Part shown: piece by piece, positions 41,634 to 52,897 of the stretch | Position numbering within the stretch: position 1 is the first letter of the stretch | How the letters are laid out: the number at the start of each line of letters is the position of its first letter | Assembly (NCBI RefSeq): GCF_038502225.1 | Contig: NC_091341.1 | Span: forward strand, 3,803,753-3,867,752 | DNA: 64,000 nt | Source: Cherax quadricarinatus | Lineage: Eukaryota > Arthropoda > Malacostraca > Decapoda > Parastacidae | Direction: 5' to 3' | Position numbers and translations under genes: made by a program | The notes under the pieces: generated by a model | Seen by the model: only the letters and a program-made list of their open reading frames with translations | The model's database searches: none | Told to the model about the DNA's origin: nothing

Positions 41634-43984
41634 CATCTGACTGTCTTCGACTTTCAAAGTTGACAGTTTGATACTTCAATTTCTTATTGTCTTCATACTT
41701 AATCTGCAGGCGTGTTCTAGGATACAGGTCACTCTGAGGTAACAAGAGAACTTGTCTTTAGTTTGACCTTAAAACTGATGTTTCTCAGTGGAAGGTTTGA
41801 ATTAGTTTTGGGCTGTGCATGTCCTAACGTGTCAGTTTTGTTGAAAAAACATAGATATTAGTTTCCATGTGATAACTTGTGAACGCCAAATCTGATTCAG
41901 ATATTCAGAGCTAATTTGGAACCGCACTGTAAGCTTATGCCGCACTCTGCACTCGTTTTTACCTGTGCACTGCCGCATAAGGGGCTAGGCTTATGCAATA
42001 TGGGGATACCTTTCTCGGATCACGCAGCGACTGATATACATTAATCTAATTTATCATTTTTTTTCTTAAAATACGTATTACCAAACCTTGTTCTACACCT
42101 GGTTCAAACAGATGGCGCCTCACTGTTGTTTACCCCTGGTACCCAAATTTACTATGACCTCTCCAAAAGTTCTCCCGCTTTAGAATTTTAGGTGGCTCAC
42201 AAAAATTATTTTTCTACTTTAATTAAAGCTCCCTAACCACTAGCTTAACATGTCCCAAAATCAATCAATCAATCTGCCCAAAGTCAGTCTCTGCATAAAA
42301 CAATATATTCCACTTGTCACCTCCCACCACTATTCTAATACACATATTTTTTGAATTTGTACACCTATACTTCTTCTATACTGATAATTGATTATTTAAT
42401 ATTACTGCTACCCCTTGATAATTGATAATTGGTTATTTAATATTACTGCTACCCCTTCTTTACCTCTAATTCTCTCTCATGCACTCAGTTTATTCCCAAC
42501 GGAAATTCTCCTACAACCTTTAGCTAGAATCCAGCTTCTAATAATTCATAACATTAACAATCACTTATTTTCCTCTCATCTGTTCTACACCAACATCCAA
42601 ACAACAACTTCCAAATTTTCTTATTTTTCGATTTCAACAAAAGGGAGTTACTAGCCCCCTTGTTCCCGGTATTTTAGCTTCCTTTTACCACACGCATTGC
42701 TTACGAAGGAAACATTCTTCTTCACTTCGCGTTGGAGATGAAAGGAAATACTATAGGAATAAGAAGATATAAGGTATTAGAAGAAAATTAACTAGTGTGT
42801 GTGTATATGTACGAACAACTGCACGTTTAGTATGATCTAAGTGTCAGCTGTACTAGCAAGATGCATCGGTTTCCTTGTGTGTTTACCAGACTAATTAAAG
42901 ATACCAGAAATTATCAGCATTATTGTCAACGTTGAGGAAATAAGCTGTAGACTTCCCAATGGAAGGCACTGAGCTGCCTTCCTAAATATAGGAGGAAGCA
43001 GTGCCAGGGTCAACAACAAGGTGCTTGGCTAAGTGTGGCTCTAAGTGGCTCTCATCAACTAGGTGTTGCCAGGAATCGCTCACGAGTAAAGATTGTTGGT
43101 GCCTCAACACAGACAAACGTCAAGCGATGTGGAAGGGAAAAAGAAAGCAGAGGAAAAATGCCAAAGAAAACATGGGAGACTACCAGCTGAGTAATGACAA
43201 GAACCTCTGCCCTTCCATTAGCCCCCTTACTCCATACTATCATAACACGCAATACCAGCTTCCTCTCAGACACCACCCAGTACCCAGGGTACAGTCCAAT
43301 GATGGCTCACTCAGAGTTAACAAAAGAAAAGTTTAGCAGAACTACATATTTAGAATAATGGGCGAAGGCTAACCAGAAAGAACAGTATAGGTGACCTCCA
43401 GTAATAACTACCAGAGAGGCGCTGGTGCTCCACCAGGTCCACCCGACGGTCCGTATCTCCGTAAATGGTGTGGACCACAGAAGGGCTGCAATTCGGAAGA
43501 GAACAAATAAAATCCCCCCCCTCCTCCTATAATCCTCCGGGGTAAATTTCAAAGGGGGAAAATCTCTGCTTCACAAGCCAAAATAAAGGAGGGGGAGGTG
43601 CTGGGTTCTTAGGCTAAGCCGCTTAAACTACAAAACCAGACTAGGGTAAGCCAGCGTGGGAGAACATACCCATGCAAGTGAACACGAACACCGGCCACCC
43701 GCCTGCACCGCTCCCTATGCCTCACTGAGCACATGAAACCGAAGGAACAGGCGGACCCAAAGTGGTTAAGAGCAGCTCTGATGAGCCCTCACCTGATCTC
43801 CTTCAAACACCCCATTTACCCTCTTTAATGCCTTTTCTTTTGATCGTGCTTTATTTGTGTACGCTGTATTAACTTTATTCCCAAATTTTATTAATATTTT
43901 ATTTTTAGCAGTGAACATTTAATTTCCTAAAATACTCAGTCTTTATGACGGCGATGCCTGAACTGTTTTAAAGCAGCATAAGTG
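41634..43984. other. No supported gene; one local duplication
   Basis: About 2.3 kb without recognisable coding, RNA or transposon content. A ~40-bp segment containing GGTTATTTAATATTACTGCT-like sequence is duplicated at 42383-42455. A C-rich run lies near 43512. Confidence 0.5.
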
Positions 43985-44245
43985 GTAAATAAAACAACCA
44001 CAGAGTTGAATGATAGCTCTAGGCCTGTCGTGTTGCAATCACAGGAGCTTGCAATGTTGCAGAAATGAGTAGGAAGTCCAGGTAGATTCGTTCATGGGAA
44101 TGACTCTAGCCAGGGTTGTTGTCCTGAACGTATCTATCTGGTCTTCCTACTAATTTCTGCAACACTGGAAGCTCCTGAAGTTGTGACTGCAACACGAAAG
44201 GCCTAGAGCTATCATTCAACCTCCCCCGTGGTTGTTTTTGCATCC
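43985..44245. mobile_element. Foldback (inverted-repeat) element
   Basis: The arms at about 43988-44089 and 44147-44244 are reverse complements with scattered mismatches and small indels. Shared blocks include GAATGATAGCTCTAGGCCT, CGTGTTGCA and AGTAGGAAG. The spacer is about 57 nt. There is no coding capacity. The outer ends read AACAACCAC / GTGGTTGTT. Confidence 0.75.
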
Positions 44246-44394
44246 TTTATCACACGTTCGCGATTGCATAAACTTTATATTTTTTTGGCCAAAAAAATTG
44301 TTATATAAATGTATTTACAATGAGCAAACTCCATTTTTCCAGTTAAGAATCAAGTCTGAAAACAAAGAAAAGTAACGATTTTATGTAGACACAT

Positions 44395-44520
44395 AAATGG
44401 GTATCCCTTCATAAAGGGTGTCTCTACATAAAGGGACACCCTTTATGTACAGACATTTATTTCTACATAAAGGAACATCCTTTATGTATACATAAATGGG
44501 TATCCCTTCACTCTGGTCCA
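44395..44520. repeat. Cluster of short palindromes
   Basis: CATAAAGGGTGTC (44410-44422) and GACACCCTTTATG (about 44435-44449) form a hairpin. ATAAATGGGTATCCCTTC occurs at both ends as a direct repeat. Another inverted pair, CATAAAGGAACAT / ATCCTTTATG, lies between. Confidence 0.7.
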
Positions 44521-44964
44521 TTTTAAACAAGAAACCATTTACATTCGGTTTAATTGAAAGTAATACAAAAGTGGTCAAAGGTATATATACTGAGAGAGGT
44601 GTATGCTTATCTTTCTGAAGAAAGCCGTGTATACAGAGGTATATACCTCAGTATGTATATACAGACTTTTCTTTAATACCACTTTCACTGGTAAAACACA
44701 GGTGAAATTCAATCTTACTGACTCATCTCATTTATGGCTGCCTCACAATTTCAAAAACTCCGTCAGCTCTCATGTTAAATGAACTTCTCTCTTAAACCCA
44801 CCTCTTCAGTGTGTGTATTTCCAATTTAAAAAAAAAAAATTACGTTCTCTGGACTATGGATACTGAACCTTAATTTCGCCATTCAAATGCCTCCCCTCCT
44901 GCCACTGACGCTTCACATGGCTACTCAATTTCTATTTCCTCATCACATCTACCTTCCTTTTCCT
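44521..44964. other. No supported gene
   Basis: Contains an imperfect palindrome GAGGTATATACCTC near 44635-44649 and an A-run near 44827. No coding motif. Confidence 0.5.
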
Positions 44965-45055
44965 CTCTGTAGAGAACTGATGAAGATACTGGTTGGCGAA
45001 AAGTTTACAAGTGTTGCACAAGTGTCTCATTCAGCTCCTTGTAGGTTTTCTAAGC
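44965..45055 (+). ncRNA. Hammerhead-module copy, diverged
   Basis: CTGATGA at 44977-44983 and GAAA at 44998-45001, with a poorly paired stem II (AGATACTGGTTGGC) and without AATAAA. The tail GTGTTGCACAAGTGTCTCAT is conserved. Confidence 0.5.
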
Positions 45056-45219
45056 CACTGATATAAAGATATTCCATTTCCTGTCTCTCTTATCGTCTCT
45101 GACATATGGATGAAAGTAGTCGCTCGCTTTCTGCCAGACTTGAGAACACGAATAAGACACATGTCGATATTGTATATGTTTATTATTTTCATGTTTCGTT
45201 TTAAATGCCAGAAAAGAAC

Positions 45220-46180
45220 AACGAGTGAGTATAAAGCTAAATGGTTCAGATATGTGGATGACATTTTGTGTGTGTCTGGCTGAATGATATGGTCCTGGAA
45301 TAATACGGTTCCGTCTATTAAATTCATTGTGGAGAAAGAAGTGGAACCTAAATTTCCATTCTTAAATGTGTTGATACAATGGGTTGACAGAAAGTTCAAA
45401 GTTACAGTATATATATAGGAAGGCCACTAATGTGTGCTCATACGTTCGCTACTATTCCAACCATGAGACAAGAGTAAAAAGGAGTGTTTTTCTAATCATG
45501 TTTCTGAGAGCTTACCGAGTGTGCAACCCAGAGTTTCTCGATGAAAAAATTAGGAAAATATTTGATATTGCCATGACAGTGCGGTACCCTAAGGAGTTTG
45601 TGGAACCAGTGTTGCTGGCAGCTAGAAAAACTTATAGGACTGAACCTAGGATAACACTAGATCAAGAATCTGTTGGCTCTCCCATACAATGAAAATTTAT
45701 ATATCTTGTCAAATGCCCCTAAAAGATTTAGTATGCAAGTTGTTTTTAAGAATTCACGGGCTGTTGAAAGCATTTTGATAAAGAATTTGCCTCAACATTT
45801 TGTTGATTACACAATTAGTTGCAATGGTTGCAACTTATGTGGAACAGAATGGCAAACCTTTAGATGTTGGGATATCGCAACACCAATATTTGATACTGTC
45901 TGCACAGGAATCAAATGCAATTTTCAGCCGCATCAGCGTTTGCACTAACTCTGCAAATTGGTCAGAAGCCAGATTCGTTGTTCCTTGTTCCTTTTGGCTT
46001 GAACGAAATACTGTAGAATTAGCAATTATAAAACACAATAAACATTCATTATATAATAACAGTTGCAGCTCATTCAAATTAGATGACTTTCTAACTGAAG
46101 ACATTGTTCACACACTGAAGACTGATTCCTCCCTGAACTCGTTGGATTATCGTAAATGCAGCTCTACACTGACGAACTGA
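45220..46180 (+). pseudogene. Penelope-like element, decayed copy (lineage 3)
   Basis: WFRYVDDILC near 45250-45275 is the catalytic reverse-transcriptase box, followed by a stop and a frame break. 45384-45692 has YIYRKATNVCSYVRYYSNHE. 45673-45948 and 45800-46180 carry post-palm and endonuclease-like pieces (DVGISQHQYLILSAQESNAI; WLERNTVELAIIKHNK). At least three frame breaks. It differs in sequence from the copies at 21410 and 28004. Confidence 0.8.
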
Positions 46181-46354
46181 GTATCTTTTGCTGCTCCCAA
46201 TTAAGCTCATGGATAAACCAGCATTTACCTGAGAGGTATTAGGCCAGCCTCTGGAAACTGATCAATCGTAAACACATTTTACAATTCAAAAAATGACAAA
46301 CAATTAAATTAAATGAAGAATATATTGGTTTTTCCCTTATCATTAAAACCTTCT
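46181..46354. other. A/T-rich spacer between PLE relics
   Basis: No recognised motif. Confidence 0.5.
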
Positions 46355-46895
46355 TGATACATCTTCTCTAAAGAATTTTAAAATCAAAGTTTCATTTAAA
46401 ATTATAAATCTTGATGGTTAAAAAAAAATCTGATTAAAAATTCCTCCAAAAATGTTAGTGACGCTCTACAAGATTCCCTGTAAAAAATGTAATAAAGTTT
46501 ATTACTGTCAAAATGGAAGAAACTTGAACTGAGATTACAACATAAATATTGTACGAGAAATGGACAAGAGTCTAATGCTTTTTTTTATTCATGCGAGAGA
46601 TTTTAACTACAGTTAATTTTCGAAAGGCCGAGAAAGCTTCATAAAAAATAGTATTGATTTTAATATGAATATGGGTTTAGGGTTATACAAATTAGATTAA
46701 TTTATAATTAATAAAATTTGGGAAGAATTTAAGGTATGCGTGAGAGGTCCTTGATACTACCTCCCGCATCATACAGGGACGGGTGTATTGTGAGGTGATA
46801 TCTCAGGTCTTCTTTTGTTCTTTTATTTTTACAGGTTCTTGATAATGTGAGAAATCACGAAAGCGCTTGAAACTTCATATTCTGTCATCTGCTGT
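46355..46895 (+). pseudogene. Penelope-like element 3' end, same lineage as 28004
   Basis: Broken frames give LIKNSSKNVSDALYKIPCKK and NKVYYCQNGRNL, the GIY-YIG region of the 28004 lineage, with G-to-C in YYGQ. HARDFNYS follows. The 3' UTR leads to a hammerhead at 46832-46875. Frame breaks and a deletion show it is dead. Confidence 0.75.
46832..46875 (+). ncRNA. PLE hammerhead ribozyme motif (U3-A8), third copy
   Basis: TTC, TTGATAA (46839-46845), GTGA-GAAA-TCAC stem II, GAAA (46859-46862), AGCGCT, T, GAA. Stem I is TTC/GAA here versus TTCC/GGAA at 38053, so both sides changed together. Confidence 0.7.
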
Positions 46896-46959
46896 TTCAA
46901 TTCACTTTCCTACTACATATATACTCACTGTTTTACCCTGGTATGTATAATGATGATTC

Positions 46960-47030
46960 GTCAAGCTCCCGACTAGCGAAACGATACCAAGATAAAATAT
47001 CCTAACTTAGCAAATGCGTTCACTGACATA
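46960..47030 (+). ncRNA. Degenerate hammerhead-module motif
   Basis: GTCAAGCTCCCGACTAGCGAAACG resembles the 51770-type core in the half containing GAAA. AGATAAAATATCC stands where AATAAAGATACC is expected. The first core box is damaged. Confidence 0.35.
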
Positions 47031-47449
47031 CGAGGAACCAGGGGTGTTGAAGCACTTAGCAGTCATGTGACAAGGACTCGTGTCAAGCAGCAATAACCAC
47101 CACCACCGTCTTAAGAACGATTTTCCTTACAGGAAAGTTGGTTAATAGGACTCAAAGTCTATTGAATACACGAAGGTGAGTACTGCATGTAACCAGTTCA
47201 CCACCAGTCAAGAATAATGTACAAGGACTAAGCATTTAAGCAGTGATTAAAGTCTCAGTGTATATACACTGAGATGTATACCTCTCTCAGAGTATATAAG
47301 GGGAGCACTCTTAGTCGAGTGAAATTTTTGCCCAGAGGGGAGAGTGCAGTGAGCAGCAGCACTCGCCCTTTGAGTCAAAGTACCGTCATGGAGGCAGTAA
47401 TATCAACCCAAATAACTGATCAGCCAGTGGCGGTAACAACCCCTAGCTC
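47031..47449. other. No gene; TATA-like site
   Basis: GAGTATATAAGGGGAGC near 47291 resembles the module TATA boxes, but no plus-strand hammerhead follows it. Confidence 0.45.
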
Positions 47450-47560
47450 TTTCAGACGAATAAGACATGTGCAACACTTGGGTATCAATATCGAAACGTT
47501 TCGCCTGCAAGACAGGCTTCTTCATTCGAAAACAGTGACTAATACAGGAGATAGTGGATA
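47450..47560 (-). ncRNA. Hammerhead-module copy, minus strand
   Basis: On the minus strand: ATGAAGA (47519-47525), GCCTG/CAGGC stem II, GAAA (47499-47502), CGTTTCG. The first core base is A instead of C, and AATAAA reads ATTGAT, so the copy is probably inactive. The tail CAAGTGTTGCACATGTCTTA is intact. Confidence 0.5.
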
Positions 47561-48082
47561 AAGTAGATAGCTTAACGCAACTCAAAGTTACACCACCAAA
47601 GATTCCCAAGTGTTACCCATATGTATACTTGTATACCATATGTATATTTGTATACCATGTGTATACTTTTATATCATTAAAACAAAGGTACTTGGGTGTT
47701 TCAGTATCACCATCTTTAGCATTCAGAACCATTTATTTACCCGTATCACTAATCCATTAACTAATTTCAGAAAATCTTGCATATTGTAGAAAATATAAAC
47801 AATCTTAATTACAACGTATTTACGCTGCTCATACATACATGAGAGAGTGGAGTTCAACTACATAAATAACTATTAATGGCTTCAAATGGGACGAAACTCG
47901 TAGGATTGAGGTATTACACTAGTGGGTAAGTAATTAAGAGGCGAGGCCCAAGAGCTGGAGCTCATGATGCGAGCAAGTCACAGTTTGAAAAGGAGCCAAC
48001 AATGCTAGGAAATACTTAGATTATGAGCGATCATGACTTCTCTCCCACTGGTTAAGACTCCTTCCCCCTGACTACTGCCTGA
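47561..48082. other. No supported gene
   Basis: Small direct repeats of ATATGTATACTTGTATACC near 47620-47670. No coding motif. Confidence 0.5.
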
Positions 48083-49106
48083 CAACACCTAGTCAAGGAT
48101 CCCTCCCTGACAACACCTGGTCAAGGATCCCTCCCTGACAACACCTGGTCAAGGATTCCTCCCTGACAACACCTGGTCAAGGATCCCTCCCTGACAACAC
48201 CTGGTCAAGGATCCCTCCCTGACAACACCTGGTCAAGGATCCCTCCCTGACAACACCTGGTCAAGGATCCCTCCCTGACAACACCTGGTCAAGGATCCCT
48301 CCCTGACAACACCTGGTCAAGGGTCCCTTCCTGACAACACCTGGTCAAGGGTCCCTTCCTGACGACACCTGGTCAAGGGTCCCTCCCTGACGACACCTGG
48401 TCAAGGGTCCCTCCCTGACAACACCAGGTCAAGGATCCCTCCCTGATAACACCTGGTCAAGGATCCCTCCCTGACAACACCTGGTCAAGGATCCCTCCCT
48501 GACAACACCTGGTCAAGGATCCCTCCCTGACAACACCTGGTCAAGGATCCCTCCCTGACAACACCTGGTCAAGGATCCCTCCCTGACAACACCTGGTCAA
48601 GGATCCCTCCCTGACAACACCTGGTCAAGGATCCCTCCCTGACAACACCTGGTCAAGGATCCCTCCCTGACAACACCTGGTCAAGGATCCCTCCCTGACA
48701 ACACCTGGTCAAGGATCCCTCCCTGACAACACCTGGTCAAGGATCCCTCCCTGACAACACCTGGTCAAGGATCCCTCCCTGACAACACCTGGTCAAGGAT
48801 CCCTCCCTGACAACACCTGGTCAAGGATCCCTCCCTGACAACACCAGGTCAAGGATCCCTCCCTGACAACACCAGGTCAAGGATCCCTCCCTGACAACAC
48901 CTGGTCAAGGATCCCTCCCTGACAACACCTGGTCAAGGATCCCTCCCTGACAACACCAGGTCAAGGATCCCTCCCTGATAACACCTGGTCAAGGATCCCT
49001 CCCTGACAACACCTGGTCAAGGATCCCTCCCTGACAACACCAGGTCAAGGATCACTCCCTGACAACACCAGGTCAAGGATCACTCCCTGACAACACCAGG
49101 TCAAGG
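48083..49106. repeat. 28-bp minisatellite, about 36 units (1.0 kb)
   Basis: Units contain CTCCCTGACAACACCTGGTC and AAGGATC. Variants (CCAGGTC, GGGTCC, GACGACACC, GATAACACC) occur in local blocks, suggesting segmental unit duplications. CCTGG/CCAGG gives short palindromes. Confidence 0.96.
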
Positions 49107-49387
49107 TGTCAGCATAGTTGCTGATCCCTGTATTCCCTGTATTATATAGCATAGCATATTAGTATCATCCATGTGCTTTAGATACGAGATCCCTTGTAGG
49201 CCTGTGGCTTTGTGTGACGTCACGGGATGCACATGTGTAGGCTCATACCTCTGCCCCGCTCTCACTCGGCGGCGGACCATCCAGACTAGAACACGGCAAG
49301 GCACTGGGCTCCATTCCTCTTCATCTCAGACTGACAATATATATTACCATCCAACAAGTGTGTCTACCTTCAACCTACGATATCTCC

Positions 49388-49390
<3 letters not shown>
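49107..49390. other. No supported gene
   Basis: Unique spacer between minisatellite and (TA)n. Confidence 0.5.
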
Positions 49391-50989
<1,599 letters not shown>

Positions 50990-51390
50990 AGTTGGTAGGT
51001 AAGACACATAGGCAACAGTTAGGCAACTTTATTCCGAAACGTTTCGCCTACACAGTAGGCTTGTTCAGTCGAGTACAGAAAAGTTGATAGAAGCATGAAG
51101 AGACTTGAAGACGATGTAATCAGTCCATCACCCTTAAAGTTTTGAGGTGGTCAGTCCCTCAGTCTGGAGAAGAGCATTGTTCCGAAGTCTGAAACAATAT
51201 GATGGACTGATTACATCGTCTTCAAGTCTCTTCTGCTTCTATCAACTTCTCTGTACTCGACTGAAGAAGCCTACTGTGTAGGCGAAACGTTTCGTAATAA
51301 AGATACCTAACTGTTGCATTTGTGTCTTACCTAACAACCTGTCGGTATTTTATACCATTTTAATGTTCAATCTGTCAGACACTACAACAC
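50990..51390. mobile_element. Foldback hammerhead element (minus module joined to plus module)
   Basis: Left half, minus strand: tail, TTTATT (51028-51033), GAAA as TTTC (51042-51045), GCCTAC/GTAGGC, CTGAACA (51062-51068; core position 8 is C). Right half, plus strand: CTGAAGA (51261-51267), GCCTAC-TGT-GTAGGC, GAAA (51284-51287), ACGT palindrome, AATAAA (51296-51301), tail to about 51380. The body between them (GATTACATCGTCTTCAAGTC) is also mirrored. Confidence 0.75.
51252..51303 (+). ncRNA. Hammerhead ribozyme core, canonical
   Basis: CTGAAGA fits CUGANGA. Stem II is six pairs (GCCTAC/GTAGGC) with a TGT loop, followed by GAAA. Stem III is the self-complementary ACGT. CGA before the core pairs with TCG after the cleavage position, giving stem I. 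The H17 base is T. With no loop in stem III, cleavage would need a dimer or tandem arrangement, as known for short-stem-III hammerheads. Confidence 0.7.
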
Positions 51391-51479
51391 AAGGGTATCT
51401 TGGTACAGACCTGAAATCAACCTCTACTAGTGAGAACGGCTGGATTTGAGAGGGACCTGACCTCCCAACATCTGCGTTC

Positions 51480-51745
51480 AACCTGTGACCTACGTCTCAC
51501 CTCCTGGCGCTATATAAGGCTCCATCCTGTCACTTCAACTTCATATTGTTTCAGACTTCGGAACAATGCTCTTCTCCAGACTGAGGGACTGACCACCTCA
51601 AAACTTTAAGGGTGATGGACTGATTACATCGTCTTCAAGTCTCTTCTGCTTCTATCAACTTTTCTGTACTCGACTGAAGAAGCCTACTGTGTAGGCGAAA
51701 AGTTTCGTAATAAAGATACCTAACTGTTGCATTTGTGTCTTACCG
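51480..51745 (+). mobile_element. TATA-hammerhead-AATAAA module
   Basis: TATATAAG at 51511-51518. The body (GGGACTGACCACCTCAAAAC, GATGGACTGATTACATCGTC) follows. Core CTGAAGA at 51674-51680, stem II GCCTAC/GTAGGC, GAAA at 51697-51700 and AATAAA at 51709-51714. Stem I CGA/TCG is kept, but stem III reads AAGT rather than ACGT. The tail is cut at CTTACC, where the next module begins. The TATA box is 163 nt before the core. Confidence 0.7.
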
Positions 51746-51754
51746 TGTCCATGT

Positions 51755-51840
51755 ATTGTTTGTAATGGCTTGATAAAGCTCCTGGAGAGCGAAACGTTGC
51801 CACAATAAATGTCACATTAGTTGCACTTGTGTCCTTTTAC
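51755..51840 (+). ncRNA. Hammerhead core, U3-A8 type, with AATAAA
   Basis: TTGATAA at 51770-51776, stem II GCTC/GAGC, GAAA at 51791-51794, ACGT, T. Stem I TGGC/GCCA pairs perfectly across the core. AATAAA at 51804-51809 is followed by GTTGCACTTGTGTCC. Confidence 0.65.
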
Positions 51841-51942
51841 TTTACGCTATATATTTAATATCTAACACTATTTTCATAGGAATTTTTCGATGGATATGAA
51901 GGATGCATGTCACCTATATACCACCAAGTACTGAATGTAATG

Positions 51943-52034
51943 GTAAGACACATATGCAACAGTTAGGTACCTAACTGTTGCATGTGTGTCTTACCTAACA
52001 ACCTGTCGGTATTTTATACCATTTTAATGTTCAC
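51943..52034. mobile_element. Palindromic module-tail insertion with 13-bp target duplication
   Basis: ACTGAATGTAATG occurs at 51930-51942 and again at 52035-52047. Between them, 51942-51968 and 51969-51995 form a 27-nt palindrome around GGTACC with one mismatch. It consists of two opposed copies of the module tail (CCTAACTGTTGCATGTGTGT). One copy continues through ACCTGTCGGTATTTTATACC. The 92-bp insert therefore holds only tail sequence. Confidence 0.8.
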
Positions 52035-52047
52035 ACTGAATGTAATG

Positions 52048-52385
52048 TTTCCTTTGCCTGACTGGACCTTCCTTCAGCATGTGCCATTTCACCCACTCAT
52101 GCTGACTCTCCTGTGTTCCCAGTCAGTAACGAGACCTCACTCTGGTTCTAACACCCTCCCACACACCTACTTCAGCTTAGAAAGTATATAAAAACTGCAC
52201 CAATTTCGTGCCTTTTATTGGTAACGGCACCATCCACACACACATCATCCCCACCTCACGCGTGCACACGAGATGACAAGAATGTGTTATCACGGAACCA
52301 CCAACGGGAGTGTCGGGTTTCTTAATGACTCGCTTCCTGCATCGCTCGCTCCGGCTGCCTCTCTTTCCTTACAACTGCCTCTACC
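52048..52385. other. No supported gene
   Basis: Unique-looking sequence into which the neighbouring elements inserted. No coding motif was recognised. Confidence 0.5.
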
Positions 52386-52397
52386 TCTGAAAATTGT

Positions 52398-52885
52398 GTG
52401 TGATGAATGGTTTTGAAAAACCGACAAGTTGAAGAATTGAGACACTTATGCAACACATGGGAATCTTTATTGAAGAAACGTTTCGCCACACAGTGGCTTC
52501 ATCAGTCCAATACAAAGTTGAAATCGGTAAGGAGAGGAGAAGTTTGAGGTAATCAGTCCCTCAACCTGCAATCGATGTGTTCAGTCCATCACGCTTGCCC
52601 AACCTTTGGACGACGACCTACTTACACTAGTGGCAGGTCCCACTGTGATCCCGCCTCCTCCTGCTTCACCTCACCGTTCTGCAGTATATAAGCCACCTCT
52701 CTGGCCCTATGCTGCATTTCCTACAAGAGTGATGGACTGAACACATCGATTCCAGGCTGAGGGACTGATTACCTCAAACTTCTCCTCTCCTTACCGATTT
52801 CAACTTTGTATTGGACTGATGAAGCCACTGTGTGGCGAAACGTTTCTTCAATAAAGATTCCCATGTGTTGCATAAGTGTCTCAAT
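52398..52885. mobile_element. Complete foldback hammerhead element (488 bp) with 12-bp target duplication
   Basis: TCTGAAAATTGT at 52386-52397 recurs at 52886-52897. Inside, the left ~200 bp is a minus-strand tail, AATAAA, hammerhead (TTTC 52481-52484; TCATCAG 52499-52505) and body. The right part is plus-strand: TATATAAG (52685-52692), body (GAGGGACTGATTACCTCAAA), hammerhead and AATAAA, with the tail cut at GTGTCTCAA. No coding capacity. Imprecise 12-bp duplication plus a partial inverted copy resembles Penelope-type, not DNA-transposon, insertion. Confidence 0.8.
52805..52858 (+). ncRNA. Hammerhead ribozyme core, best copy
   Basis: CTGATGA (52816-52822), A, GCCAC-TGT-GTGGC (five pairs), GAAA (52837-52840), ACGT, T, then TC. 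GA before the core pairs with TC after it, and TATTG with CAATA further out, across a TT bulge. AATAAA overlaps the end of stem I (52850-52855). All conserved core bases are present. Confidence 0.75.
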
Positions 52886-52897
52886 TCTGAAAATTGT

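Noticed and set aside
44618..44650. CTGAAGA box as another hammerhead
   Set aside because: No paired stem II followed by GAAA could be found downstream.
48083..49106. CRISPR-like or ordered spacer array
   Set aside because: 28-bp units abut directly with no spacer, so it is a minisatellite.
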